From assembly GCA_016790435.1 (NCBI GenBank), contig JAEUPE010000277.1:1-34676 (forward strand): a stretch of DNA of 34,676 bases, read 5' to 3'. Under the pieces are notes generated by a model. The model was not told the origin of the DNA. It did not search any database and saw only the letters and a list, made by a program, of their open reading frames with translations. Position numbers and translations under genes: made by a program. Below, piece by piece: positions 8,332-17,800 of this stretch. Position 1 is the stretch's first letter. Each line of letters opens with the position of its first letter. Source of the DNA: Rubrivivax sp. (lineage in GTDB: Bacteria; Pseudomonadota; Gammaproteobacteria; Burkholderiales; Burkholderiaceae_C).

Positions 8332-8337
8332 AGGAGG
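8332..8337 (+). promoter_or_regulatory. Consensus Shine-Dalgarno AGGAGG of the sheath gene
   Basis: AGGAGG ends five bases before the ATG at 8343. It is one of only two full-consensus sites in the operon. This fits the sheath being the most abundant structural protein together with the tube. Confidence 0.75.
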
Positions 8338-8342
8338 CCGAC

Positions 8343-10382
8343 ATGGCCATGAAGACCCCCGGTGTCTACATCGTCGAGAAGAACGCGTTCCCGAACTCGG
8401 TGGTCGAGGTCGCCACCGCGGTGCCCGCGTTCATCGGCTACACCGAGCGTGCCGACAACGGCGGCAACTCGCTTCTCGGCAAGCCCTGGCGCATCGCGTC
8501 GATGGCCGAGTACGAGCGCTATTTCGGCGGCGCGCCGGAGCCCCGGTTCACGATCAAGCGCTTCGACGAGAAGTTGGCTGAGCGTCGCGCCGCGGCCGAA
8601 GCGTTTGTGGCCACGAGCACCACTGTGGAGCAAGAAGCGAGCGCCGCCGCCAAACAAGCCAAGGCAGCCTACGACGAAAGCGACGTGGCCAAGAAGGCGG
8701 CGGCGAGGCGCGAAGATCTCAAGCCGCTGCGCGAAGTGGCGAGCCAGGCCAACGCGACCAAGGATCAGAAGGACGCTGCAGAGAAGGCGCAGGCGGAGCT
8801 GGCCACCCTGGAGGACGAAGCCTCGAAGTCGCCGCTGCTGACCACATGGCAGGACAAGCAAAGGGCCGCCGACGCAGCCGTGAAGGCGTTGCTCAACGCG
8901 AGCATGAACGCCGCCGTCGTGCACGCCTCGATGGACAGGCTCCCGCCCAAGGCCACGATGACCGCTCCTCGCGCGCAGGTCACGGAGATCAACAAGGACG
9001 GCAGGAAGTACCTGCTGATGCGAGAGCCCGGCGCAGCAGGCAATCGCTACCTGATGCACCAGGCCATGCGCCACTTCTTCCAGAACGGCGGCGGGCCTTG
9101 CTACATCGTATCGGTGGGCCTCTACGACGACGGCGTCATCGAGGCAGGCGATGACAAGAGGGGGCTCGTCGGCGGCTTCTTGCCACTCATGAAGGAACAG
9201 GAGCCGACGATGATCGTCGTGCCGGATGCCGTCCTGCTGCCGAGGGCGGAGTGCGCGTCGGTGCAGATCGAGGCGCTCAAGCATTGCGGCCATCACATGA
9301 AGAACCGCGTCGCCGTCCTGGACGTCTGGGGGGGGGACCTCGACCGCCAGGACCCGGCAGGTAGCTGCATCGAAGAGTTCCGCAACGACATCGGCATCAA
9401 CTTCCTCGACTACGCCTCTGCCTACTACCCCTGGCTGCACACATCGCTGATGCAGACGGGGGACTTCCACTACTGGACGATCGCCAACGCCGACGACCTG
9501 GCCGCGATCCTCTGGGAAGACCTGGGCTTGTCCCGAATGGAGGTGGACAACAAGCGCGCGGAAGAGCAGCGCGCCGCGCTGATCGACCTGAAGCGCAGCG
9601 ACGATGACTGGGTCCACTTCGTCGAAGGACTCATCGAAAGCAGCAGCAGGCCCGACGATCAGAAGGCCAAGGCCAAACAGCGGCTGCAGGATCCCGGATT
9701 GAAGAAGGACGACCTGGCTCCGCACAAGATGCTGTTGGACAAGTCGCTGATCGCGATGAGCGAGCTCTTCGGCAAGATTCGCGACGAGGCCCTGGTGCAG
9801 ATGAACTTGATGCCGCCGTCCGCGGCGATGGCTGGCCTGTACACGATGGTCGACAACACGCGCGGCGTCTGGAAGGCGCCGGCCAACGTCAGCGTGGCCG
9901 GCGTCATCAAGCCTGCGGTCGAGATCTCGCACGCCGACCAGGAAGACCTGAACGTCACGACGCAGGGCAAGTCGATCAACGCCATCCGCAGCTTCATCGG
10001 CGAAGGGGCGCTCGTCTGGGGCGCACGCACGCTGGATGGCAACAGCCTCGACTGGCGCTACATCAACGTGCGCCGCACGATGATCATGCTCGAGGAGAGC
10101 TGCCGCCTGGCGGCCAAGGCCATGGTGTTCGAGCCCAACGTCGCCAACACCTGGGTGACCATCAAGTCGATGATCAGCAACTTCCTCACCGGCATCTGGA
10201 AGCGCGGCGGCCTGGCCGGCGCGGTGCCGGACGACGCCTTCAGCGTGCACGTGGGCCTGGGCGAGACGATGACGCCCGAGGACATCCTGGAGGGCATCCT
10301 GCGTGTGACCGTGCTCGTGGCCATCAGCCGCCCGGCGGAGTTCATCGAGATCACGTTCCAGCAGCAGATGCAGAAGTCCTGA
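8343..10382 (+). CDS. Contractile tail sheath protein (eCIS, Pvc2-like) with helical insertions
   Basis: A 679-residue sheath subunit. The N-terminus has the classical TPGVYIVEKNAFPNSVVEV and VPAFIGYTE. The core resumes with RYLMHQAMRHFFQNGGGPCY (235-254), YASAYYPW (357-364) and MVDNTRGVWKAP (502-513). The C-terminal handshake domain contains VWGARTL (558-564), WRYINVRR (571-578), then FEPNVANTW and ISNFLTGIWKRGGL. Sheath subunits polymerise around the tube and contract to drive it into a target. Two regions do not belong to the core: residues about 72-195, an Ala/Lys/Glu-rich stretch likely to be a coiled coil, and about 395-475, also charged and helical. These should protrude from the particle surface. 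It is the only sheath gene in the locus, whereas PVC/Afp have several paralogues. Confidence 0.93.
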   Translation: MAMKTPGVYIVEKNAFPNSVVEVATAVPAFIGYTERADNGGNSLLGKPWRIASMAEYERYFGGAPEPRFTIKRFDEKLAERRAAAEAFVATSTTVEQEASAAAKQAKAAYDESDVAKKAAARREDLKPLREVASQANATKDQKDAAEKAQAELATLEDEASKSPLLTTWQDKQRAADAAVKALLNASMNAAVVHASMDRLPPKATMTAPRAQVTEINKDGRKYLLMREPGAAGNRYLMHQAMRHFFQNGGGPCYIVSVGLYDDGVIEAGDDKRGLVGGFLPLMKEQEPTMIVVPDAVLLPRAECASVQIEALKHCGHHMKNRVAVLDVWGGDLDRQDPAGSCIEEFRNDIGINFLDYASAYYPWLHTSLMQTGDFHYWTIANADDLAAILWEDLGLSRMEVDNKRAEEQRAALIDLKRSDDDWVHFVEGLIESSSRPDDQKAKAKQRLQDPGLKKDDLAPHKMLLDKSLIAMSELFGKIRDEALVQMNLMPPSAAMAGLYTMVDNTRGVWKAPANVSVAGVIKPAVEISHADQEDLNVTTQGKSINAIRSFIGEGALVWGARTLDGNSLDWRYINVRRTMIMLEESCRLAAKAMVFEPNVANTWVTIKSMISNFLTGIWKRGGLAGAVPDDAFSVHVGLGETMTPEDILEGILRVTVLVAISRPAEFIEITFQQQMQKS

Positions 10383-10438
10383 TCGCCGGCATGCGATCCC
10401 CATTCGACCAGCCCCATTGACGAGCGCGGAGAACGACC

Positions 10439-10897
10439 ATGGCAGACGACGGTTCGGCCCAATCCACCACCGTGTGGCCGCTTCCCAAGTTCCGCTTCGA
10501 GGTGAAGTGGGACGACAAGGTGATGCACTTCCAGGAGGTCTCGGGTCTCGACGTCGAGGCGCAGGCCATCGAGTACCGGCATGGCGACAGCCCGCAGTTC
10601 TCGGTGCTCAAGATGCCCGGCATCAAGAAGTACGGCGACGTGACCATGAAGAAGGGCGTCTTCAAGAGCGACAACAAGTTCTGGGACTGGTTCAACGAGA
10701 TCAAGATGAACACCATCAAGCGCAAGCCGGTGACCATCAGCCTGCTCGATGAGGCCGGGGCGCCGACGATGGTGTGGACGCTGGCCAACGCATGGCCGCA
10801 CAAGATCACCGGCACCGACCTCAAGGCGACCGGCAACGAGGTGGCGGTGGAGACCATCGTGATCTCTCACGAAGGACTCACCATCGCCAACGCCTGA
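10439..10897 (+). CDS. Phage T4 gp19-type tail tube protein 1 (Pvc1/Hcp-like)
   Basis: A 152-residue member of the conserved-hypothetical tail/gp19 family. Typical features are PKFRFEVKWDD, FQEVSGLDVEAQAIEYRHGD, the KKYGDVTMKKGVFKSDNKFWDW segment, and ISLLDEAG with a C-terminal ATGNEVAVETIVISHEGL. Hexamers of this beta-barrel stack to form the inner tube that carries cargo. It starts at ATG 10439 with GGAGA about eight bases upstream, 56 bases after the sheath stop. Its stop overlaps the next tube gene (TGATG). This is the canonical, unextended tube subunit and likely forms the bulk of the tube. Confidence 0.92.
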   Translation: MADDGSAQSTTVWPLPKFRFEVKWDDKVMHFQEVSGLDVEAQAIEYRHGDSPQFSVLKMPGIKKYGDVTMKKGVFKSDNKFWDWFNEIKMNTIKRKPVTISLLDEAGAPTMVWTLANAWPHKITGTDLKATGNEVAVETIVISHEGLTIANA

Positions 10898-11427
10898 TGC
10901 CGTCGCCGATCCCGCCGCTGCCGCCGATCCTCGAGTGGCTGCGGCGCAAGCCGGCGCCGGCGCCAGCGCCAGCACCGGTGGGCAACTACCCGCCGGCGGC
11001 CTTCTACTTCACCGTGAGCTTCGGCACCGCGACACGCGACGCCGACTGTTCGTTCCAGGAGGTGAGCGGCATCGGTGCCGAGATGGAGACGGAGACCGTG
11101 GTCGAAGGCGGCGAGAACCGCTTCGTGTACCAGCTGCCGAAGTCGGTGAAGCACCAGCGCCTCGTGCTCAAGCGCGGCGTGGCGCCGTTCAAGTCGCGCC
11201 TAGTCACATGGTGCCGCAGCGTGCTCGAGGGCGATCTGTCTCAGCCGCTCAGCACCGAGCTGATGCACGTGCACCTGCTCGACGAGAAGGGCGAACCTCT
11301 GCGCAGCTGGTCGTTCGAGAACGCCTACCCGGTGAAGTGGGATGTGGAGCCCTTCCGGTCGAACAAGAACGAAGTCGCGCTGGAGAAGATCGAGCTCACC
11401 TACCTGTTGTCCAAACGTCTGGTGTAA
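10897..11427 (+). CDS. Tail tube initiator-type protein 2 (Pvc5-like) with Pro/Ala-rich N-terminus
   Basis: A 176-residue second gp19-family protein. The family core runs from about residue 36 (FYFTVSFGTATRDADCSFQE) through GIGAEMETETVVEGGENRF and LVLKRGVAPFKSRLVTW to NEVALEKIELTYL at the end. The first 33 residues are different: MPSPIPPLPP, then a short WLRRK helix and an APAPAPAP tract. In PVC the second tube protein (Pvc5) sits at the baseplate end and joins tube to hub, and this gene position agrees. The start overlaps the stop of tube protein 1. The proline-rich leader is not part of the usual family fold and could be a flexible peptide facing the lumen or hub. Confidence 0.88.
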   Translation: MPSPIPPLPPILEWLRRKPAPAPAPAPVGNYPPAAFYFTVSFGTATRDADCSFQEVSGIGAEMETETVVEGGENRFVYQLPKSVKHQRLVLKRGVAPFKSRLVTWCRSVLEGDLSQPLSTELMHVHLLDEKGEPLRSWSFENAYPVKWDVEPFRSNKNEVALEKIELTYLLSKRLV

Positions 11428-11433
11428 ACGCCG

Positions 11434-11607
11434 ATGACGATCGAAGTGCGCCAGTTGTTGATCCGCTCACAGGTGGGCGTGCGCACCACTGCGAACATTC
11501 CTGGTGAAGCCGCGTTCCAGCGTGAGTTGGAAAGGATCAAGGCTCAGATCCTGGCGGAGTGCAAGACCTACCTGCGCGAGCAGCTGAAGTCTGCGCGCGA
11601 GCGCTGA
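11434..11607 (+). CDS. DUF5908 family small protein (Pvc6-like)
   Basis: A 57-residue protein that begins MTIEVRQLLIRSQV and ends in an amphipathic charged helix (FQRELERIKAQILAECKTYL). The short beta strand of the form (M)xIEIRELxIKxxV followed by a helix is the signature of DUF5908. These small proteins lie between the tube and LysM hub genes in eCIS operons. Their likely role is as a small baseplate or hub accessory, as for Pvc6. The gene starts six bases after the tube gene and its stop is 11 bases before the LysM gene. Confidence 0.85.
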   Translation: MTIEVRQLLIRSQVGVRTTANIPGEAAFQRELERIKAQILAECKTYLREQLKSARER

Positions 11608-11618
11608 GACGGACCGAA

Positions 11619-12296
11619 ATGACTGGCGCCTTGAACAAGCTGCTCATGACGCGTTTCAGCCTGTCGAAAGGCATCGTCACGCTCGAGCCGTCGGTGTGTT
11701 TCGAGGCCATGATCAACCCACAGCACTTCACTCACACGACCGGCATCTCCTACGACAAGACGGAGACGATGGGACAGGCGGCGGCCACGCCCAGGTTCAA
11801 TGCCGTCGACGCCGAGACCGCGTCTTTCAAGCTGTGGCTGGACGGTACAGGAGCCGTGCACACCGGCAACGCCAAGGTGGTGAGCGTGGAAGAGCGTCTG
11901 GCCCAGTTGAACAAGGTCGTCTACAGCTATGTGGGCAACAAGCACGAGCCGGGGTACGTGCGGCTGCTGTGGGGCGGCCTGATCTTCTTCTGCCGCATGG
12001 AGTCGATGACGACGAAATACACCCTGTTCAAGCCCAGTGGTGCCCCGCTGCGCGCCGAGGTCGACCTTCGTTTCGTTGGCGCCATGAGCAAGGAAAGGGA
12101 GCGATTCGTCTCCAATCGCTCCTCCCCCGACATGAGCCATCGCGTGCTCGTGCGCGAGGGTGACACGCTCCCGTTGCTCTGTGAGCGCATCTACGGCGAC
12201 CCGGGCTACTACATCGACGTCGCGCGCTTCAATGGTCTGAGCGACTTCCGGCGACTGGAGCCGGGCCGGCAGCTCCACTTCCCGCCGCTGGAGTGA
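11619..12296 (+). CDS. LysM-containing baseplate hub/inner-tube adaptor (Pvc7-like)
   Basis: A 225-residue protein whose N-terminal part (about 15-160) resembles the CIS tube/gp53-like adaptor: AMINPQHFTHTTGISYDKT, LWLDGTGAV and KYTLFKPSGAPLRAEVDLRF. The C-terminal LysM-type module (about 174-222: HRVLVREGDTLPLLCERIYG, then a Gly-Asp-Pro and FNGLSDFRRLEPGRQLHFP) matches the T4 gp53/Pvc7 arrangement. There LysM is a structural clamp between hub and wedge rather than a peptidoglycan binder. Start ATG 11619 is preferred over upstream 11559 because the latter overlaps the DUF5908 gene in another frame. Codon use is like its neighbours. Confidence 0.88.
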   Translation: MTGALNKLLMTRFSLSKGIVTLEPSVCFEAMINPQHFTHTTGISYDKTETMGQAAATPRFNAVDAETASFKLWLDGTGAVHTGNAKVVSVEERLAQLNKVVYSYVGNKHEPGYVRLLWGGLIFFCRMESMTTKYTLFKPSGAPLRAEVDLRFVGAMSKERERFVSNRSSPDMSHRVLVREGDTLPLLCERIYGDPGYYIDVARFNGLSDFRRLEPGRQLHFPPLE

Positions 12297-12304
12297 GACC
12301 GGCC

Positions 12305-14089
12305 ATGCCTGCGTTGCAGAGGGACCTCTCCGAACGACCGGTGCGGGTCGTGCTCGACGGCGGCGGAGTCGGCGCCGAAGACGCGGCCTCGCTCATCAGC
12401 GTCACGGTGCGGCGCGCCGTGAACAAGGTGCCCGCGGCCACGCTGGTCTTCAGCGACGGCGACATGCCCGAGCGGAGGTTCCCGCTCAGTGACTCGGCGA
12501 AACTGAAGCCCGGCGTCGAGATCACGGTCAAGGCCGGCTATGGCGACGACGAAACGGCCATCTTCTCCGGCATCGTCGTCAAGCATGGCCTCACGATCAG
12601 CGGCGCGAACGATGCGCGGCTGGTGATCGAGTGCCGGGACAAGGCGATCAAGATGACGGAGGGCCGCCGGAACGCGCGCTACGAGGAACAGACCGACGCC
12701 GACATCCTCAGGGCGCTGGTGTCGGCGCACGGCCTGGCCGCCAGCATCTCGGGCGCGACACTGGTGCACGCTCAGTTGATCCAGCACTACTGCACCGACT
12801 GGGACTTCCTGCTGGCGCGTGCCGAGGCCAGCGGCTGCCTCGTCATCGTGACCGACGGCAAGGTCGCTGTCGCCGAGCCCGCGACGAGCGCCGCCGCGGC
12901 GCTGAAGGTGACCTACGGCGAGGACCTCATCGAGTTCGAGGCCGAGCTGGACGCACGTCACCAGTACGCCGAGGTGCAGGCCAAGGCCTGGGACGCCAAG
13001 ACGCAGGCACTGGTGGAGGGCGCCACGGCCCGGCCGGCCCGACTCAACGAGCAGGGCAACCTGGACTCGGGCGCGCTGGCCCAGGTGCTGGACGTCGGCA
13101 CCGTGAACCTGCAGACCGGTGCCGCGCTGCCGAAGGCTGCTCTCGACGGCTGGGCCAAGGCACAGCAGGTCAAGTCGGGGCTTTCGCGCCTGCGCGGGCG
13201 CATGCGCTTCGGGGGCACGGCCAAGGCCGCCCTGGGCGGGCTGGTCGACCTCGCCGGCGTGGGCGAGCGCTTCAACGGGCCCGTGCTGGCCACCGGGATC
13301 ACGCACCGCATCGAGCAGGGGGCCTGGAGCACCGAGGTCGAGTTCGGCACGCCAGCGGAGTGGTTCACCGAGCAGCCGGACATCGTTGCGCCGCCGGCCG
13401 CAGGCTGGGTGCCGGGCATCGAGGGCCTGCACGTGGGCGTGGTGCTCAAGCTCGACGCCGACCCCGCCGGCGAGCACCGTGTGCAGGTAAAGCTGCCCGC
13501 CGCCGGCGTGGACAGCGTCTGGGCGCGCCTGATGCAGTTCAGCGCCTCGAACGCCTTCGGCGCTTTCTTCGTGCCTGAATTGGGCGACGAAGTGCTGCTC
13601 GGCTTTCTCGCGGGCGACCCTGCCTGCCCCGTGGTGCTGGGCAGCCTGTACAGCAGCAGGCACCCGCCGGCACAGGCGCTGACGGCCGAGAACAACGTCA
13701 AGTCCATCGTCACGCGCTGCAAGGCCAAACTCGAGTTCAACGAGGAGGACAAGGTCATCACGGTTTCCACGCCGGGCGCGAACACCGTCGTGCTCAGCGA
13801 CAAGGACAAGTCGATCGTGCTCACCGACCAGAACGGCAACAAGGTGAGGCTGGCGCAGGCTGGCATCACGATGGAGAGCCCCAAGGACATCAAGATCGAC
13901 GCCAAGGGTGCCATCACCGTCTCGGCGGTGGGCGCGCTCACGCTCAGCGCCAAGGCCGACGTCAAGGTGGAGGGCCTGAACGTCACCTGCGAAGCGCAAG
14001 TCGGCCTCACCGCCAAGGGCTCGGCCTCGGCCGAACTGTCTGCCGCCGGCCAGACCACGGTCAAGGGCGCCATGGTGATGATCAATTGA
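12305..14089 (+). CDS. VgrG-like spike/baseplate hub protein (Pvc8-like)
   Basis: The 594-residue protein has a gpD/gp27-like hub domain (about 10-355), including AIFSGIVVKHGL and HYCTDWDFLLARAEASG. An OB-fold (about 370-455) follows, with VQVKLPAAG and FFVPELGDEVLLGFLAGDPACPV. A repetitive beta-helix (about 470-594) closes the protein, with short strands of the ITVSAVGALTLSAKADVKVEG type. Trimers of such proteins form the central spike that punctures the target and carry the PAAR tip. No enzymatic C-terminal extension is present, so it is a structural spike rather than an evolved effector VgrG. The start at 12305 follows the LysM stop by eight bases. Confidence 0.92.
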   Translation: MPALQRDLSERPVRVVLDGGGVGAEDAASLISVTVRRAVNKVPAATLVFSDGDMPERRFPLSDSAKLKPGVEITVKAGYGDDETAIFSGIVVKHGLTISGANDARLVIECRDKAIKMTEGRRNARYEEQTDADILRALVSAHGLAASISGATLVHAQLIQHYCTDWDFLLARAEASGCLVIVTDGKVAVAEPATSAAAALKVTYGEDLIEFEAELDARHQYAEVQAKAWDAKTQALVEGATARPARLNEQGNLDSGALAQVLDVGTVNLQTGAALPKAALDGWAKAQQVKSGLSRLRGRMRFGGTAKAALGGLVDLAGVGERFNGPVLATGITHRIEQGAWSTEVEFGTPAEWFTEQPDIVAPPAAGWVPGIEGLHVGVVLKLDADPAGEHRVQVKLPAAGVDSVWARLMQFSASNAFGAFFVPELGDEVLLGFLAGDPACPVVLGSLYSSRHPPAQALTAENNVKSIVTRCKAKLEFNEEDKVITVSTPGANTVVLSDKDKSIVLTDQNGNKVRLAQAGITMESPKDIKIDAKGAITVSAVGALTLSAKADVKVEGLNVTCEAQVGLTAKGSASAELSAAGQTTVKGAMVMIN

Positions 14090-14108
14090 CCGAAGCGACG
14101 AGAACTCC

Positions 14109-14408
14109 ATGCCGCCCGCCGCCCGCCTCACCGACATGCACGCCTGCCCCATGGCGACACCGGGGTTGCCGCCGATTCCGCATGTCGGCGGCCCGGTCAT
14201 CGGCCCCGGCGTACCCACGGTGCTGATCGGCAAGATGCCCGCTGCCGTCGTGGGCGACAACGTGGTCTGCGTGGGGCCGCCGGACTCGATCATCAAGGGC
14301 TCGGCCACGGTGCTGATCGGCAACAAACCCGCGGCGCGCATGGGCGACAGCACCGCGCATGGCGGCAGCGTCGTGATGGGCTGCCCGACCGTGATGATCG
14401 GAGGCTGA
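14109..14408 (+). CDS. PAAR-domain spike tip protein (Pvc10-like)
   Basis: A 99-residue single-domain PAAR protein. The family pattern is visible in PAARLTDMHACPMATP, the GGPVIGPGVPTVLIGKMPAA repeat, GDNVVCVGPPDSIIKGSATV and a final ARMGDSTAHGGSVVMGCPTV. His and Cys residues at about 11, 13 and 85-92 fit the metal site of the PAAR cone. It sharpens the VgrG trimer. There is no C-terminal toxin extension. The 3' end of the gene contains the ribosome-binding site GGAGG (14400-14404) of the following gp25 gene, which indicates tight coupling. Confidence 0.93.
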   Translation: MPPAARLTDMHACPMATPGLPPIPHVGGPVIGPGVPTVLIGKMPAAVVGDNVVCVGPPDSIIKGSATVLIGNKPAARMGDSTAHGGSVVMGCPTVMIGG

Positions 14409-14409
14409 C

Positions 14410-14853
14410 ATGCAAGGCGCCGACGGCAAGACCCTCGAGGCCCACTTCCTGGGCACAGGCTGGGCCTTCCCGCCGGCGTTCGACAGCCGCACGCGCGGCG
14501 CGCTGATGGTCGCGCAGCTGGACGACGTGCAGGAGAGCCTGCGCATCCTGCTCTCCACCACGCCCGGCGAGCGGGTGATGCGACCGACCTACGGGTGCGA
14601 CCTGCGCCGGCTCGTGTTCGAGCCGCTGACCCTGAGCACGCTTACCGAGATGCGCAGCACCATCGAGCAAGCCGTGCTCTTCTTCGAGGTGCGCATCACG
14701 CTGGAGAGTGTGGAGTTCGACCTCGAGGAGGCGCAGGCGGGCGTGCTGCGCATCCGGCTCGAGTACACGGTGCGCACGACCAACTCGCGCCACAACATGG
14801 TCTTCCCGCTGTACCTCGAAGAGGGCAGTGTCGGCCCCGGGATCGAGCCATGA
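14410..14853 (+). CDS. GPW/gp25-like baseplate wedge protein (Pvc9-like)
   Basis: A 147-residue gp25 family member. The motif sequence GWAFPPAF (17-24), VQESLRILLSTTPGERVMRP (41-60), TYGCDLRRLVFEP and TLTEMRSTIEQAV followed by an E-rich strand region is diagnostic. The EPR-like core (here ERVMRP...G..L) is the wedge-to-sheath contact in T4 gp25 and T6SS TssE. It has a GGAGG five bases upstream of ATG 14410, and its stop overlaps the ATG of the large baseplate gene (ATGA). Confidence 0.92.
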   Translation: MQGADGKTLEAHFLGTGWAFPPAFDSRTRGALMVAQLDDVQESLRILLSTTPGERVMRPTYGCDLRRLVFEPLTLSTLTEMRSTIEQAVLFFEVRITLESVEFDLEEAQAGVLRIRLEYTVRTTNSRHNMVFPLYLEEGSVGPGIEP

Positions 14854-17800
14854 TCGACGGCACGGAGCAGCGCCAGCGCCTTCCCGCCGCCTGGGCCGAC
14901 GGTGGCTTCAAGGTCGACGAGATGTCGCTCGACCGCCTGGTCGAGGCCTGCGCCCGCCTGGGGGAACGGTTGCGCTTCGTCGATCTCAACGGCCATGAGC
15001 AGGGCAACTGGGAACCGTGGTTCGATGGTGACGAGACGCTGGTGCTGGCGCGCATCGCCAGCATCGACCGCTATGGCCGGCAACAGGCCTTCCTGGCCAA
15101 GGCAGGCTCGGCCCCGCTGGCCGAGCTGGCCCACCACGTGTTCGAACTGGCCCAGTTGCTGAACAGCTGGCTGCAGGCGTTGTCGGGTCGCGGCCAGCCT
15201 GCGGCGGCAGTACACGAGGCGATCCTGCAGCTCATCGAGCGTCCGCTGGGCGGGCAACTCAAGTGGCTGGCGGAACGCGTGAGTGCGGCGAGCTGGGACG
15301 GCCGCAGCCTGCTGGCGATGCATCAGGGGCTGCAACCCCTGTGGCACGGACCCCGCGAGGAGACGCTCCCGCCGGCGGAGACGCTGCGGCGCGAACACCT
15401 GCGCGGCATGTTCTTCACCTTCCTCGCGGCGGTGGCGCAAGTGCGCACGCTGGCCCGCGAGCACTTGCGCGACACGCTGCCCAGCGGGCGCCACGAACCG
15501 GCGGCCGGCCTGCTGCTTGCGTTCCTCCACCTGTACGAGTCGGTCCAGCACGAGATCAACCGGTTCACCGATCGGCACATCGACTTCTACTACCGCCGAT
15601 GCCTTGGACTGCAGCCGCGCGCCCTGCTGCCCGATCGGGTGTCGGTGGCCTGCCGGCTCGACCCGCTTGCGCCACCGGCTCTGGACTTGCCAGCCGGTAC
15701 GACCTTCGTCGCCGGCAAGAACATTGCCGGCCAACCGCTGCTGTTCCGGTCGCTGGAGGCCGTGACCCTCAGCGGCGCGCGGGTGGCGTCGCTGTGCACC
15801 CTGCGGCTCGAACGCGACAGGCGGATCGAGCCGGAAGCCGATCTGCACTACGTCACCGGCATCAAGGCGCATCGGCTGGGCCTGCCGGCCCCGGATGCCA
15901 GCGCGGTGCCGACCTTCGGCGGTGGCCCGGGCAGCAACGAAGCCACGCTCGGCCTCGCCGTCGCGACACCGATGCTGCTGCTGAAGGAAGGTGCTCGCGA
16001 GATCGAACTCAACCTGCGCCTGAGTTGGCCGCAACAAGCGCGCAGGATGGCGCGCCAGCGGACGGCGGCGCCCGGACTGACGGTGCGCGATGCGGAGCAT
16101 GCGAGCCAGCTTTGTGAGGCGCCGGAGGGCTTGTTTGGCCTCTGGCTGCTCAGCGACGACGTCGATGCACTCGCCGCCGAGGACCAACAACGGCTCGAAC
16201 GCCTGGCCCAGGGCCCGCGTGACAGGGCCTTTTTCAACTATGCCAATGCGCTGTTCGAGGTGGCGCTGACGCACGAGCACGGCTGGTTCGTTGCCGAGCG
16301 CGTGCAGGTGGCCCGCACGCCGCGCGGGAGCTCCGGCTCGGGCGGGCTGCAGCTGAGGGTCCATCTGCGGCCGGAGGATCCTGCCATCGTCGGATGTGAC
16401 GCCCGGGTCCATGGTGCGCAATGGCCGACCCGGTTGCCGCTGCTGCGGCTGCAGGTCAACCCGCGCGCGCGCATTCATCCCTACTCGCTGCTCGAGGGTG
16501 CACGTCTCGTCGAAGCCGAGATGCGCGTGCGCGTGCGCGGGGCCAAGGACATCCTGTTGCACAACAACTTCGGCCCGCTCGACGCCACGAAGACCTTCAG
16601 CCCTTTCGGGCCGCTGCCCACGACGTCGTCGTACCTGGTGTTCGGTTCGCCCGAGGCCGCGCGCAAGAGCCTCGACACGCTCGCCCTGCGCGTCGAGTGG
16701 GGCGGGCTGCCCCAGGAGCCCGGGGGCTTTGTCGCGCACTACGGCGGCTACGGCCCCGAACAGCGCGCCGGCTCCTTCGCCGCCGCCCTGTCCATCCTGC
16801 GCGACGGCCAATGGCGGTCTTGCGGCGGGCGGTCTGCCGCCCAACCGCTCTTTGCCGCCCTCGATGCGCAGGAGCGCCTGCCGGGTCGCCAGCGCATCGA
16901 AGTGGACGGCGATTCGGTGCGCCAGCATGCCTGGGCCAGCGACGTGCCACTGACGGCCATCGGGCCGGGCACCCGCAACGGCCTGCTGCGGCTGCAGCTC
17001 ACCCATCCGCGGGGCGCCTTCGGGCACGCTGAGTACCCTTCGCTGCTCGCCGACGCACTTTCGGCGCGGGCGAGGCGACGCCGCTCGGTCAGCCTGCCCA
17101 ACGCGCCGTACACGCCGGTGATCGAGTCCATCAGCCTGGACTACAGCGCCAGCGCGCGCATTCGTCCCGATGCCGAGCGTCGCGGTGGCGCGGCCCCGGA
17201 CGGCGAACGCCTGATGCACATTCATCCCTTCGGCGTGGCCGAACTGCGGTCCAACGCGCAGACGCCTCACCACGGCGTCCTGCCTGCGCTCGGGCCCGAC
17301 GGCAACCTGTACATCGGCCTGCGCGCCGACCGGCTGGACGGGCCCCTGAACCTGCTGTTCCAGTTGCGCGAGACCGATGCCACCGGGCTCGACGCGCTGA
17401 CCTCGCGCTCGGCGCTGCAGTGGAGCTGCCTGGAGGCCAACCAGTGGCGACCGTTGCCGCCGCATTGCGTGCTGAGCGATGGAACACAGGGCATGCTGAC
17501 CTCGGGCGTGGTCCGTCTTGACCTGCCCAACTTCGGCACGAACACCAACACGGTGCTGGAAGGGGGTTTCTTCTGGCTGCGCGTGGCACGGTCCGAGCGT
17601 CCGGAAGCCGTGGCGCGGCTGGTCGCGGTGCATGCGCAGGCCTTGACGTTGGAGCGCGAGGTGGGGTCCGCGGGCGCCGCAGACGCGCCGCTGCCGGCCC
17701 AGCGCATCACGCAACCTGTGGTCGCCCAGGCCGGCCTTGCCGGCGTGCTGCAACCGGAGCCCTCGACGGGCTGGCGGCCCGCGGAAGACGAGCGCCAGTT

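Noticed and set aside
7467..10403. 978-codon antisense open frame opposite the unknown gene and sheath
   Set aside because: It crosses two real genes and their intergenic gap with His/Asp/Val-rich low-complexity translation; a GC shadow.
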